A stretch of 64,000 bases of DNA from Nocardia concava NBRC 100430 (GCF_000308815.1 NZ_BAFX01000123.1:48406-112405), one strand, 5' to 3'; positions 1 through 9,397 are shown, numbered from the stretch's first letter. The notes: generated from the letters alone by a model not told the origin. A program made the numbers and translations.

Positions 1-2675
1 AAGGGCGCAGCGGGGCGCTGGTACTGCGTGGCGAGGCCGGGATCGGCAAGACCGCACTGCTGGACTACGCCGCCGCGCAGGCGGGTGACCTGCGAATACT
101 GCGCGGAACCGGCATCGAGGTAGAGGCCGAACTACCCTTCGCCGGGCTGCAATTGCTATTGCGCCCCGCCCTGGGCCGACTCGCCGATCTGCCGGAACCG
201 CAGCGCGCGGCACTGTCGGGCGCGCTCGGGCTGGGATCCGGCGGCGGCGAACCCATGCTGACCGGTCTCGCGGTGCTCTCGCTGCTCACCGACCACGCCG
301 ACGGATCCGGACTGCTGGTCATCGTGGACGACGCGCAATGGCTCGACCGGGCCTCACAGGACGCGCTGCTGTTCGCGGCCCGCCGCCTGTACTCCGAGGG
401 CATCGCCGTGCTGTTCGGCGTCCGCGAGGGCGAGGGCTCCTTCGAAGCGACCGGGCTGCCCGAACAGCGCCTGGCCGGATTGTCACCCGAGGCGTCGGCG
501 GCTCTGCTTCAGGATTCGGCGACCTTGCCCGGCGGGCACACCCTCTCCCCCACCGTGCGCTACCGGCTGCTGGCCGAGGCGCGCGGCAATCCCCTCGCCC
601 TGCGCGAGTTGCCGCTCGCCATGGCCGCCGAACCCACCGCCGATCTCGCCGCCGGCGCGCTGCCGCTGACAGACCGGCTGCGCCTGGCATTTCACGGCCG
701 CATCAGCCGCTTGCCCGAAGCGACCCGAACTCTGCTCACGGTGCTCGCCACCGACGAAACCGGCGACGCCGCCGTGGTTTTGAGCGCAGCGGCCGAGCTC
801 GGCGCGGGAATCGACGACCTCGCCCCCGCCGAGACCGCGGGCCTGCTGGCCAGGACGGACCTCTCGATCGCCTTCCGGCATCCCCTGATTCGCGCGGCGG
901 TGTATCAGCGCACCCCGATGGGGCAGCGATTGGCGGTGCATCGCGCACTGGCCGAGGTCTTGCACACACCCGAGCAGGCGGACCGCCGCGCCTGGCATCG
1001 CGCGGCAGCGGCGCTCGGCCCCGACTCCGAGGTGGCGGATGCCCTGGAGCACAGCGCCGTTCGAGCACGTGAGCGCGGCGGGTACAAGGCGGCGGCCGCG
1101 GCCTACGATCGTGCGGCCCGGCTCAGTGAGCGGCCGGAGGATCGCACCCGACGGCAGGCGCTGGCCGCGCAGGCGGCATTGGAGGCCGGGGATGTGGGAC
1201 GGGCCGGGGACCTGGCCCGGCGCACCGCCCGCGCCACAGGTTCGGAAGCATTGCGCGCCAGGCTTTCCCAAGTACATGCGCTGGCCCGATTCTGGCAGGG
1301 CGAATTCCCCGAAGCGCACCGGCTGCTGATCGAGGCGGCAACGAGCATCGCGGACACCGAGCCCGAGCAGGCGGCGGGCATGCTGGTGCAGGCCATGCAC
1401 ACCGGCTGGTACCTCGGCGAAGCCGACCTGCGGGAAGTCCTGAAACACCTTGCGGACCTGCGGTTACCGGAGCAGTCGCCGGTGACACCGGTGGTGCGGT
1501 TCATCGGCGTACTGTTCGACCGAGGTCCGGGAACACCGCCTGCTCTCACCGAGATACTCGATGAAATCCGCTCTCGGGGCGAGGTTTCCGACCAGATCCT
1601 GTCGATCGTGTGCGGCGTCGCCCTCGCGCGCGGACAAGACGGTCCGGCCTTCGATCTGGCCAAATCCTTGGAGGCCAGGTATCGGTCCGCCGGTGCGGCC
1701 GGGCGACTGCCGACCGTCCTGTTCTTCGCCGCCGAGGCGGACATCTTCACCGGCCGCCTGCGTGATGCGCGCACCGCCACGCTCGAGGCTCGCGATCTGG
1801 CGCGCGATACCGGCCAGCAGCAGTGGGTTCGCCAACTCAGCAGTGTCCTGGCTCATTTGGATGCCTTGCAGGGGAACGAGGACGAGTGCCGGGCGCACGC
1901 CGAACTCGGTCTGACCGGGGATACCCCGGGAGCGGTCGCGCCGGGCGCGCCCTGGGCGCATTGGTCACTGGGACTGCTCGAACTCGGCGCGGGTCGTGCC
2001 GAGGCCGCACTATCGCGCTTCGAGCGGTTGACGAAATCCCCGTTCAATCACCATATTTGCGCCACCCGCTCGGTCCCCGACCTGGTCGAGGCCACTGTCC
2101 GCCTCGGCGAGACGGACCGCGCCGCGGCACCTTTCAGCAACTTCGAAGGCTGGGCGGAGTCGGTGGGTCAGCCGTGGGCGGAGGCACTCGTACTACGCTG
2201 CCGCGCACTGCTGGACGATGAGAACGCCGAGACTCTCTATCTTCGCGCCTTGGAGACGCACGATCGCGAGGCCCGCCCCATCGAATTCGCCCGGACCGCA
2301 TTGCTTTACGGCGAATGGCTCCGCCGTGCGCGCCGAAGGTCCGAGGCCCGCACCCACTTGCACGAGGCCCTCGGGGTCTTCGAACGCCTGGGTCTGGACC
2401 CGTGGGCCCGGCGAGCCCGCCACGAACTCACCGCCGCAGGAGCCGCCGAAGCCTCCGGAGCCGATCCGGCCCCGACCCGGACCGCGGCCACCGGACTCAC
2501 TCCGCAGGAATTGCAGATCGTCCGGCTGGCCGCCCGGGGCCTGTCCAATCGGGATATCGCCGCCCAGCTGTTCCTGAGCCACCGCACCGTCGGCTACCAC
2601 CTCTACAAGGCGTACCCGAAGCTCGGCGTCACCTCGCGCGGCGAGCTGAAAGGGCTTGCCGCACAACTCCGATAG
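1..2675 (+). CDS. LuxR-family ATPase regulator (LAL type), 5' truncated by window
   Basis: Large transcriptional regulator whose beginning lies before the window; at least 890 residues are present. The frame is open from base 3. A Walker A motif GEAGIGKT is at codons 10-17 of the visible part and a Walker B-like LLVIVDDAQWLD at about 104-115, giving a STAND-type AAA ATPase. A long alpha-helical, TPR-like middle follows. The last 65 residues are a LuxR HTH (TPQELQIVRLAARGLSNRDI, then a recognition helix HRTVGYHLYKAYPKLGV). Such LAL regulators bind an effector, hydrolyse ATP and activate transcription; the effector cannot be read from sequence. It converges on the hydrolase at 2692 with 16 bp between the stops, so it need not control that gene. 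Confidence 0.93.
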   Translation, partial: GRSGALVLRGEAGIGKTALLDYAAAQAGDLRILRGTGIEVEAELPFAGLQLLLRPALGRLADLPEPQRAALSGALGLGSGGGEPMLTGLAVLSLLTDHADGSGLLVIVDDAQWLDRASQDALLFAARRLYSEGIAVLFGVREGEGSFEATGLPEQRLAGLSPEASAALLQDSATLPGGHTLSPTVRYRLLAEARGNPLALRELPLAMAAEPTADLAAGALPLTDRLRLAFHGRISRLPEATRTLLTVLATDETGDAAVVLSAAAELGAGIDDLAPAETAGLLARTDLSIAFRHPLIRAAVYQRTPMGQRLAVHRALAEVLHTPEQADRRAWHRAAAALGPDSEVADALEHSAVRARERGGYKAAAAAYDRAARLSERPEDRTRRQALAAQAALEAGDVGRAGDLARRTARATGSEALRARLSQVHALARFWQGEFPEAHRLLIEAATSIADTEPEQAAGMLVQAMHTGWYLGEADLREVLKHLADLRLPEQSPVTPVVRFIGVLFDRGPGTPPALTEILDEIRSRGEVSDQILSIVCGVALARGQDGPAFDLAKSLEARYRSAGAAGRLPTVLFFAAEADIFTGRLRDARTATLEARDLARDTGQQQWVRQLSSVLAHLDALQGNEDECRAHAELGLTGDTPGAVAPGAPWAHWSLGLLELGAGRAEAALSRFERLTKSPFNHHICATRSVPDLVEATVRLGETDRAAAPFSNFEGWAESVGQPWAEALVLRCRALLDDENAETLYLRALETHDREARPIEFARTALLYGEWLRRARRRSEARTHLHEALGVFERLGLDPWARRARHELTAAGAAEASGADPAPTRTAATGLTPQELQIVRLAARGLSNRDIAAQLFLSHRTVGYHLYKAYPKLGVTSRGELKGLAAQLR

Positions 2676-2691
2676 CCCGACCGCCATGCCG

Positions 2692-3510
2692 TCACGCCTT
2701 GATGAAATCGAGGATGTCGGCATTCACCTGCGTGAAGTGGCTGTGGTACAGGCCGTGTCCGGCATCCGGGTATTTCTTCAGGATGGCGTCAGGGGCGAGT
2801 TCGACCGCGCGGCGGCTGCCGAGGTCGATCGGAATCGACTGGTCTGGAATGCCGTGCAGCAGCAGCATCGGCACCGGGCAGGCCGCGACGTCGGCACGGT
2901 GGTCGGTCACGAAGATCGCCCGCTGAGTCTCCACCGCCGCGTACGGAGAGCAGCTCATGCTGCGCCGCACCTCGTTCTCCATCATCGCCGGGGTCACCCG
3001 GGTACCCATGTGGGTGGCGTAGTAGCCCTGCACCCGGTCGGCCAGCCACTGCGCGCGATCGTGAGCCAGATCATTCAGGGTGGCCTCGATGAGTTCGTCG
3101 GGAACGCCGATCGGATTGTCGGCGGTCTGCCGCAGGAACGGAATCGCGGCGCCCAGCATCGCGATTCGCGAGACTCGGTCGGCGCCGTGGCGCGCCAGGT
3201 AGCGGACCACCTCACCGCTGCCGCCGGAGTGGGCGACCAGGATCGCGTCCCGCAGGTCCAGATGCTCCATCAGGCCCGCGAGATCGTCTGCGCGAGTGTC
3301 GGTGTCATAGCCGGAGGATGGGCGATCGGAGCGGCCGTGGCCGCGGCGGTCCAGCAGGACGCAGCGGTAGCCCTGCTCCAGGAAGAACGGAACCTGGCGC
3401 TCCCACATATCGGTGGGCATCGACCAACCGGCGATGAACACGATCGGAGTGCCGGTGCCGTAATCCTCGTAGGCGAGCGTGGTGCCGTCGGTGGGAGTGG
3501 TGAAGAACAT
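2692..3510 (-). CDS. alpha/beta hydrolase, non-haem haloperoxidase-like
   Basis: Predicted cytoplasmic serine hydrolase of 272 residues, the normal size for the chloroperoxidase/bromoperoxidase-like branch of the alpha/beta hydrolase fold. The nucleophile elbow is VAHSGGSGEVVRYLARHG, where Ser follows His. The acid is in LLLHGIPDQSIP and the catalytic His in PDAGHGLYHSH. An oxyanion segment FIAGWSMPTDMW follows the first strand. A longer open frame runs upstream, but ATG at 3510 has an AGGA ribosome site 6 bases away and begins just before the conserved MFFTTPTDGT start. It lies 73 bp behind the SnoaL-like gene and probably shares its transcript. The true substrate is unknown; most members are esterases or lactonases with only promiscuous halogenation. 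Confidence 0.88.
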   Translation of the reverse strand: MFFTTPTDGTTLAYEDYGTGTPIVFIAGWSMPTDMWERQVPFFLEQGYRCVLLDRRGHGRSDRPSSGYDTDTRADDLAGLMEHLDLRDAILVAHSGGSGEVVRYLARHGADRVSRIAMLGAAIPFLRQTADNPIGVPDELIEATLNDLAHDRAQWLADRVQGYYATHMGTRVTPAMMENEVRRSMSCSPYAAVETQRAIFVTDHRADVAACPVPMLLLHGIPDQSIPIDLGSRRAVELAPDAILKKYPDAGHGLYHSHFTQVNADILDFIKA

Positions 3511-3583
3511 GGGAAGTCCTTGTATGACAGAGATTTTCGGTGGGCCCGGCGGCCGCCGATGAACTCGGCGGCCGTCGATCGGC

Positions 3584-3952
3584 TCAGAGGCCGGCGGGTA
3601 CCTGGTCGAGGAATCCGTAGACGCGCTCGATGCGCCCGTCCTCGGCGACGGCCGCCACGTCGAAGCCGATGACCAGCGGCTCGGCGCCGGGAGCGCCCAG
3701 GTGCCAGGTGAATCGGACGATGTGGTGGTTGGTGTCGACCGGTGCGCCGAGGGTGAATTCCAGCCCGGCGAACTGTCCCTGCACCGCCGCGAGGGTGGCG
3801 TCGAGGCCGGCGTGGCCGCGCACCGACACCAGCGGATCGGTGTATTCCGCGTCCTCGGTGAAGATCTCGGCCACCAGGGCCGCCCGGGCGCTCGCATCGG
3901 TGGTGTTCCACGCGGTCAGGTAGCGCTCGACCAGCTCGTTCATGTCGCTCAT
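3584..3952 (-). CDS. SnoaL/NTF2-like fold protein
   Basis: A 122-residue protein of the nuclear-transport-factor-2 cone fold. The N-terminal helix ELVERYLTAWNTTDASARAA is followed by FTEDAEYTDPLVSVRGHAGL and alternating strands (HHIVRFTWHLGAPG, PLVIGFDVAAV), a pattern typical of SnoaL-like polyketide cyclase or small-molecule isomerase relatives. GAGGAG sits 6 bases before ATG 3952; a second in-frame ATG at 3943 is less well spaced. It is the first gene of a two-gene unit with the downstream hydrolase, suggesting that both act on the same small molecule. No catalytic function is assigned, because many members of this fold are only binding proteins. Confidence 0.85.
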   Translation of the reverse strand: MSDMNELVERYLTAWNTTDASARAALVAEIFTEDAEYTDPLVSVRGHAGLDATLAAVQGQFAGLEFTLGAPVDTNHHIVRFTWHLGAPGAEPLVIGFDVAAVAEDGRIERVYGFLDQVPAGL

Positions 3953-4022
3953 TTCGTTCTCCTCGTTGTGCCGAACTTGATGAGAAGAACGTTATTGAGA
4001 TCGGACGGCCCCGGAATCTGTC

Positions 4023-4064
4023 GTACTTAAGTACTGACGACTAGTCCGCGTACACGTGACTAGT
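4023..4064. promoter_or_regulatory. palindrome-rich operator region upstream of the SnoaL/hydrolase pair
   Basis: The 107 bp between the transporter stop and the SnoaL start contain a perfect 12-bp palindrome GTACTTAAGTAC at 4023-4034, two copies of GACTAGT (4039-4045 and 4058-4064, 19 bp apart, about two helical turns) and a CACGTG. GTACTTAAGTAC resembles operators of HxlR/MarR-type redox regulators that often control hydrolase/SnoaL genes. No such regulator is encoded nearby, so the assignment is inference. Confidence 0.45.
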
Positions 4065-5526
4065 GCACGCCCTCCATGTGGCGGGTGATCCACGGCGAGA
4101 TGCCCCAGACGATCACGCCGACCACGATGGCCACCAGTCCGGTGATGCCGAAGTAGGCGAGCTCGTGCGAGGGGTCGTAGTACTTCGAGAGCACACCCGA
4201 CATCGAGGTGCCGATGGCGACCGAGAAGAAGTACAGCGCCATCATCTGCGAGCGGAAGACCCGCGGCGCCAGCTTGGTCGTGACCGACAGGCCGATCGGC
4301 GAGAGCATCAGCTCCGACACCGCGAACGCGCCCAGGATGAAGAACACCAGCAGCGCCGGCACGGAAGCGCCGTGCGAACCCGAGAACAGGGTGAACAGCA
4401 GGAATGCCGCGCCCATGCCGATCACGCCGAGGGAGAACTTGCGCGGCGTGCTCGGGGCCCGGCGGCCCAGGCGGGTCCACATGATGGCGAACAGCGGCGA
4501 CAGCGCGATGATCCAGACCGGCTCCATGGAACCGATCCAGTTCTTCGGCGCCTCCCAGCCGAAGACCGACCAGTTCATGCGCTCGTCGGAGTACACCGCC
4601 AGCACCGTGAAGATCTGCTGGAACAGCGACCAGAACACCGCGTTCGCGATGAAGAGCGGAATGTAGGCGCGCACCTTGGTGCGTTCGGAGGCATCGACCT
4701 TCGGGCTGGTGAGCATGAGCGCGAAGTAGGCCACCGAGGCCGCCGCCACCACGTAGGTGACCGCGTCGGGCAGGTTCGACAGGGTGACCAGCTTGACGGC
4801 CCACGCCAGCGCGATCACCGCGATCACCGCAGCGCCGGCCGCGATGGCCTTCGGAATCGCGTTGGACGGCAAGGGATTCGGGACATCGCGGCCGTGCTCG
4901 CCGAGGTTGCGGCGGAACACCACGTACTGGGCCAGGCCGATGGCCATACCGACCGCCGCCGCGCCGAAGCCCCAGTGGAAGCCCACATGCGACTGCAGCA
5001 GGCCGGTGATGATCGGACCGGCGAACGCGCCCAGGTTGATGCCCAGGTAGAACAGCGTGAAGCCGCCGTCCGCGCGCGGATCGTCCTTGTCGTAGAGGGT
5101 GCCCAGCAGCGAGGAGGCATTCGCCTTCAACCCGCCCGAGCCGAGCGCGACCAGGACCAGACCCACGCCGACACCGGTCAGGCCCGGCAGGATCGCCAGC
5201 GCGATGTGTCCCGCCATGACGACGACGCCGCCGTAGAAGACGGTGCGCTCGGGACCGATCAGCCGGTCCGCGACCCACGCGCCGAGGATGGTCGAGAGGT
5301 AGACCAGGCCGCCGTACGCGCCGACAATGCCGGTGGCGGTGGCCTTCTCCATGCCCAGCCCGCCGTCGGCGAGCGAGTAGTACAGGTAGTACCCGAGGAT
5401 CGTGAGCATGCCGTAGAACGAGAACCGTTCCCAGAGCTCGACACCGAACAGATTCGCGATACCGATGGGGTGGCCGAACAGGGTGCGTTCGGCGGCCGGT
5501 TTCGCCTCGTGGACTACTTCTGACAT
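4060..5526 (-). CDS. proton-dependent oligopeptide transporter (POT/PTR2, MFS)
   Basis: Inner-membrane proton-coupled di/tripeptide importer of 488 residues, with about 14 hydrophobic helices as in bacterial DtpT-type carriers. The ExxERF-type proton-coupling motif is visible as ELWERFSFYG in helix 1, and the PTR2 signature as GSGGLKANASSLLG near residue 130, followed by FYLGINLGAFAGPIITGLL. The start ATG at 5526 follows GGGAGGG at suitable spacing. It is monocistronic in appearance: the next gene on the same strand starts 107 bp downstream, and the upstream ppx gene ends 152 bp away. The substrate (peptides, possibly peptide-like compounds) is assigned by family only. Confidence 0.92.
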   Translation of the reverse strand: MSEVVHEAKPAAERTLFGHPIGIANLFGVELWERFSFYGMLTILGYYLYYSLADGGLGMEKATATGIVGAYGGLVYLSTILGAWVADRLIGPERTVFYGGVVVMAGHIALAILPGLTGVGVGLVLVALGSGGLKANASSLLGTLYDKDDPRADGGFTLFYLGINLGAFAGPIITGLLQSHVGFHWGFGAAAVGMAIGLAQYVVFRRNLGEHGRDVPNPLPSNAIPKAIAAGAAVIAVIALAWAVKLVTLSNLPDAVTYVVAAASVAYFALMLTSPKVDASERTKVRAYIPLFIANAVFWSLFQQIFTVLAVYSDERMNWSVFGWEAPKNWIGSMEPVWIIALSPLFAIMWTRLGRRAPSTPRKFSLGVIGMGAAFLLFTLFSGSHGASVPALLVFFILGAFAVSELMLSPIGLSVTTKLAPRVFRSQMMALYFFSVAIGTSMSGVLSKYYDPSHELAYFGITGLVAIVVGVIVWGISPWITRHMEGVH

Positions 5527-5678
5527 ACCCCAGACCCTCCCATATTGGGCAATCTGACAGCAACCTCAGGTATTAACCTACGTCACAATTGCCCGGGGAA
5601 AGTCCAGGATGAGCGGGGCGGGGGACAAAAGTCCTCAATCTGCTTGAACAGCGCGCTGATCAGGCATTGGCCGCCCGA

Positions 5679-6695
5679 TCAGGCGATGGACAGAGCGATG
5701 CCATCCAGGATGTCGTGTTCGCTGATGATCAGCTCGGTAATGCCCGCCCGCCGCGCCAGCTCATCGGCCAGCACTTCGGCAATCACCGCGCCACCGCCGA
5801 TCACATCCACCCGGCCCGGGTGCATGGGACCGAGCGCGGCCCGCTCGTCGTGGTTCATGCCGATCAGCCGATCGCACACGCCGCGCAGCTCGGCCAGCGG
5901 CAGGCGGGTGAGATGCACGCGCTCCGAATCGTATTCGGGCAGATCCAGCGCCACCGCGGCGATGGTGGTCATGGTTCCGGCCACGCCGACCCAGGTGTGC
6001 GCGCGCTCCACCGGCACCACGCCGAAGGCCTGCGCGAGTCGTTCCGAGGCGAAGAACCGCGCCGAGGCGACCTCCTCGGGGGTGGGCGGATTCCCGTGCA
6101 GGCAGCGCTCGGTGATCCGCACGCAGCCGATGTCGGCCGAGTACGCCGACTGCACGCCGGAGGCGTCGCCCAGCACCACCTCGGTGGAGCCGCCGCCCAG
6201 GTCGACCACCACGAAAGGTCCTGCGGCACTGGAGAGTTCGCCGACCGCCCCGGCGAAGGACAGCCGCGCCTCCTCGTCACCGGTGATCACCTCGGCCTGC
6301 GATCCGGCCACCACCCGCCCCAGCTCGACGCCGGTCATGGTGAAGAAGTCCTCGCGATTGGACGCGTCGCGTGTGGCGGAGGTCGCGGTCATCCGCACCC
6401 GCTCCACCCCGTGCTTCAGCATCAACTCCACGTAATCGTGCAGCGCCACCCGAGTCCGTTCGATCGCTTCGGGATTCAGCGCCCCCGTCGCGTCCACGCC
6501 CTGCCCGAGCCGCACGATCCGCATCTCCCGATGCACATCGATCAAACGCGGCTTCCCGTCCGCGTCCCGCGTCACATCCGCGATCAGCAACCGGATGGAA
6601 TTCGTCCCGCAGTCGACCGCCGCGATCCGCTCATGCCCTTCGGCCGGACCGCCCTCACCGGCCGCCGAGGTACTGGCGAACTCTGCCTTACTCAT
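5679..6695 (-). CDS. ppx: exopolyphosphatase / pppGpp phosphohydrolase (Ppx/GppA family)
   Basis: Sugar-kinase/actin-fold phosphatase of 338 residues, the short two-domain form common in actinobacteria (Rv1026/Ppx2-like). Phosphate-1 loop IAAVDCGTNSIRLLIADV is near residue 25; the second nucleotide-binding loop VVVDLGGGSTEVVLG is near 150; GVAGTMTTIAAVAL and DVIGGGAVIAEVLA follow. Glutamates in ATSATRDASN and GDEEARLSF complete the catalytic region. The frame is open further upstream, but ATG 6695 has AGGGG 7 bases before it. It is the last gene of the eno-ftsB-DUF501-ppx block conserved in mycobacteria. Preference for long-chain polyphosphate versus pppGpp cannot be told from sequence. Confidence 0.93.
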   Translation of the reverse strand: MSKAEFASTSAAGEGGPAEGHERIAAVDCGTNSIRLLIADVTRDADGKPRLIDVHREMRIVRLGQGVDATGALNPEAIERTRVALHDYVELMLKHGVERVRMTATSATRDASNREDFFTMTGVELGRVVAGSQAEVITGDEEARLSFAGAVGELSSAAGPFVVVDLGGGSTEVVLGDASGVQSAYSADIGCVRITERCLHGNPPTPEEVASARFFASERLAQAFGVVPVERAHTWVGVAGTMTTIAAVALDLPEYDSERVHLTRLPLAELRGVCDRLIGMNHDERAALGPMHPGRVDVIGGGAVIAEVLADELARRAGITELIISEHDILDGIALSIA

Positions 6696-6747
6696 CGCTG
6701 ACCCCTGAATTCCTCTGGTGCTGAACGTATCGGCCGATGAACCGGGA

Positions 6748-7287
6748 CTACGAGGCCGAATCGGCGCGGTATTCCTCGGACTTGGGCCAGTCTGCCGGAA
6801 TCGCGGTGCCGCGCAAACCATGGTCGGCGGCCAGGGCTACGGCCTCGTCGCCGAGGAGATTCAGGCCCGGGCCCTTGGCGAGGGAGTGGGCGATCAGGAC
6901 GTGCAGGCATTTCACGCGGTCGGGCATGCCGCCGCCGGCGAAATCGGTGCCGAGGTCCTCGATGGCATTGCGCTCGGACAGGTAGCTCTCGTACGCCTTG
7001 CGGTAGGAGGCGGCCAATTCCGGGTCGCGGGTGAGGCGTTCGGACATCTCGCGCATGAGGCCGGTGGTCTCGAGGCGGCTGGCCTCGGCGGTCAGGCGCG
7101 GGTCCGTCAGGTAGTACAGGGTCGGGAAGGGGGTGCCGTCGGGCAGCTTGGGCGCGGTCTTCACGACCGCGGGCAGGCCGTCGGGGGTGTGGTAAGCGAT
7201 GGCCAGCACGCCGCGCGGAGTCCGGCCCAGCTGCCCGGCGACGATCGCGAGATCGCGCTCGGTGGGTTCGTTCTCGGCAGTGGTCAC
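6748..7287 (-). CDS. DUF501 family protein (Rv1025-like)
   Basis: Conserved actinobacterial cytoplasmic protein of 179 residues with no established function. Family hallmarks are GQLGRTPRGVLAIAYH near the N terminus, PTLYYLTDPRLTAEASRLE in the middle, and DRVKCLHVLIAHSLAKGPG with conserved Cys/His residues near the C terminus; the last suggests a metal or redox site but this is inference. The start is GTG 7287, which overlaps the ftsB stop as GTGA and sits behind GGAAGGA, so the two are translationally coupled. The fixed order eno-ftsB-DUF501-ppx across actinobacteria suggests a housekeeping role. Confidence 0.9.
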   Translation of the reverse strand: MTTAENEPTERDLAIVAGQLGRTPRGVLAIAYHTPDGLPAVVKTAPKLPDGTPFPTLYYLTDPRLTAEASRLETTGLMREMSERLTRDPELAASYRKAYESYLSERNAIEDLGTDFAGGGMPDRVKCLHVLIAHSLAKGPGLNLLGDEAVALAADHGLRGTAIPADWPKSEEYRADSAS

Positions 7288-7901
7288 CTGGGTTGTCCTT
7301 CCTGGACGGGAGCCGGCGGGGGCGGGGTGGTCGCCGCGGGGGCGGCGGCCGGTTGCGGCGACGAAATGCTGTGCCACACCTGGGTGTACCAGGGGTCCGG
7401 CGCCCGCTGTTTGGTGGCGGGAGTGGGGATGGCCGGCTGCACCATGTCGGGGAGCTGCACGATGTAGGGCGTCTCGCCCGGCATCACCAGGCGCAGACGG
7501 TCCCTGGCCTCGGCCTTGATGTAATTCGGATCCTGTTGCTGCGCACGGCGATCGCGCAGATTCGCGACTTCCTGCTCCAGCACACTGTGCTGGGCGGCCA
7601 GCTCCTTGGCGTCGGCGCGCTGGGTGAAATAGGTGCGCAGCGGCACCGCCAGCGTGAGCGCCAGGCCGCACAGGACGGCGGCCAGCAGCACCGCCCGGCC
7701 TGTGGACAGGCCCAGGATCTTGTGTTCGTGCCGTTCGACATTCGACTTGGCGGCGGTCCGGCGCTTGGCCGTTCGCTGCCCGGACCCGGATTGAGCCCGG
7801 GTCGTCTTCGTCGTCGATTTCTTCTTGGTGGAAGCGGATCGCGACGGGCGGCGGTCATTTCGTCCCGCAGGACTCTTGCCGCGCGCCCGTCGCTCCGTCA
7901 T
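7284..7901 (-). CDS. ftsB: septum formation initiator, FtsB/DivIC family
   Basis: Bitopic cell-division protein of 205 residues. An N-terminal basic, disordered cytoplasmic tail (about 1-62, many Lys/Arg/Ser/Thr) precedes a single transmembrane helix (about 68-88, AVLLAAVLCGLALTLAVPL). A coiled coil (ADAKELAAQHSVLEQEVANL) and the DivIC signature DPNYIKAEARDRLRLVMPGE follow, then a Pro/Ala-rich tail. It is expected to bridge FtsL and FtsQ in the divisome. It corresponds to Rv1024 next to eno. ATG 7901 follows GAGGTG. It lies 43 bp downstream of eno and overlaps the next gene by 4 bp. Confidence 0.92.
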   Translation of the reverse strand: MTERRARGKSPAGRNDRRPSRSASTKKKSTTKTTRAQSGSGQRTAKRRTAAKSNVERHEHKILGLSTGRAVLLAAVLCGLALTLAVPLRTYFTQRADAKELAAQHSVLEQEVANLRDRRAQQQDPNYIKAEARDRLRLVMPGETPYIVQLPDMVQPAIPTPATKQRAPDPWYTQVWHSISSPQPAAAPAATTPPPPAPVQEGQPR

Positions 7902-7944
7902 CTCACACCTCGAATTTCGTTAGCCCATACGAGCTACCGATTAT

Positions 7945-9231
7945 TCAGCCTTCGAACGCGAAACGCGGGAACGCCACGTCACCGGCGTAGCGAGCCGAGT
8001 CACCCAGGGCGTCCTCGATGCGCAGCAGCTGGTTGTACTTGGCGACACGCTCCGAGCGAGCCGGGGCGCCGGTCTTGATCTGACCGGAGCCGACGGCCAC
8101 GGCCAGGTCGGCGATGGTGGTGTCCTCGGTCTCGCCGGACCGGTGCGACATCATCGTCTTGTAGCCGTTGCGGTGGGCCAGGTCGACCGCGTCCAGGGTC
8201 TCGGTCAGGGTGCCGATCTGGTTGACCTTCACCAGGAGTGCGTTGGCCGCACCCTTGGCGATGCCCTCCTCCAGGCGCTCCGGGTTGGTGACGAACAGGT
8301 CGTCGCCGACCAGCTGCACCTTGTCGCCGATGGCGTCGGTCAGCGAGACCCAGCCGTCCCAGTCGTCCTCCGACAGCGGGTCCTCGATGGAGACCAGCGG
8401 GTACTGGCCGAGCAGCTCGGTGTAGAAGGCGGTCATCTCCGCGGCGGTGCGGTTCTGGCCCTCGAACTTGTAACCGTCGGCGGTGCTGTAGAACTCGGTG
8501 GCCGCGACATCGAGCGCGAGCGCGATATCGGTGCCGAGCTTGTAGCCGGCCTTCTCGATGGCCGAGGAGATCAGGTCCAGCGCGGCCTTGGTGCCCGCGA
8601 CGTCGGGCGCGAAGCCGCCCTCGTCACCCAGACCGGTGGCCAGGCCCTGGGCCTTCAGCACCGACTTGAGGGTGTGGTAGACCTCGGCACCCCAGCGCAG
8701 CGCCTCCTTGAAGGTGGGCGCGCCGATCGGGGCGATCATGAATTCCTGCACGTCCACACCGGTGTCGGCGTGCGCGCCACCGTTGAGGATGTTCATCATC
8801 GGAACCGGCAGGACGTGGGCGTTCGGGCCGCCGACATAGCGGAACAGCTCCAGGCCCGAGGACTCGGCGGCCGCGCGGGCCACCGCGAGCGAGACACCCA
8901 GCAGGGCGTTCGCGCCCAGACGCGACTTGTCCGGGGTGCCGTCCAGATCCAGCAGGGTCTGGTCGACGGTGCGCTGCTCGACGGCGTCGAGACCGATCAC
9001 GGCCGGGGCGATCTCGTCGAGGACGCCCTCGACGGCCTTCTGCACGCCCTTGCCCTGGTAGCGATCGCCACCGTCACGCAGCTCGACGGCCTCGTGCTCA
9101 CCGGTGGACGCGCCGGAGGGCACCGCCGCGCGGGTGAGGGTGCCGTCGTCGAGAGCGATCTCGACCTCGACAGTGGGGTTGCCACGCGAATCCAGGATCT
9201 CGCGAGCTCCGACCTGTTCGATGATGGCCAC
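7945..9231 (-). CDS. eno: enolase
   Basis: Cytoplasmic glycolytic enzyme converting 2-phosphoglycerate to phosphoenolpyruvate; 428 residues, the normal size. N-terminal motif GAREILDSRGNPTVEVEI, catalytic SGASTGEHEAVELRDGG, Mg-binding regions (ALDVAATEFY, SIEDPLSEDDWDGW, VGDDLFVTN) and the signature LLVKVNQIGTLTETLDA, then MMSHRSGETEDTTIADLAV. The start codon is GTG at 9231 with AAGGAG 9 bases upstream. It is followed by ftsB after 43 bp and preceded by the lpqU-like gene after 166 bp, matching Rv1022-Rv1024 order. Confidence 0.98.
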   Translation of the reverse strand: MAIIEQVGAREILDSRGNPTVEVEIALDDGTLTRAAVPSGASTGEHEAVELRDGGDRYQGKGVQKAVEGVLDEIAPAVIGLDAVEQRTVDQTLLDLDGTPDKSRLGANALLGVSLAVARAAAESSGLELFRYVGGPNAHVLPVPMMNILNGGAHADTGVDVQEFMIAPIGAPTFKEALRWGAEVYHTLKSVLKAQGLATGLGDEGGFAPDVAGTKAALDLISSAIEKAGYKLGTDIALALDVAATEFYSTADGYKFEGQNRTAAEMTAFYTELLGQYPLVSIEDPLSEDDWDGWVSLTDAIGDKVQLVGDDLFVTNPERLEEGIAKGAANALLVKVNQIGTLTETLDAVDLAHRNGYKTMMSHRSGETEDTTIADLAVAVGSGQIKTGAPARSERVAKYNQLLRIEDALGDSARYAGDVAFPRFAFEG

Positions 9232-9397
9232 GAAACGACACTCCTTCGGCTGCTGACTCGGCAGGTCGCACGGGGAACCCGTGCGGTCACGAGCCTACTG
9301 TGCCGTGATCGAGCTGCCACATCCCCCCATCGGCGTGGCCAGAAGATATAAACCTGCCCGAGCGCACGGACCGGATCGGGAGGGGCGCGGACCGGAT

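Noticed and set aside
4063..5523. A 486-codon plus-strand open frame
   Set aside because: Antisense to the POT transporter, which has clear membrane helices and family motifs.
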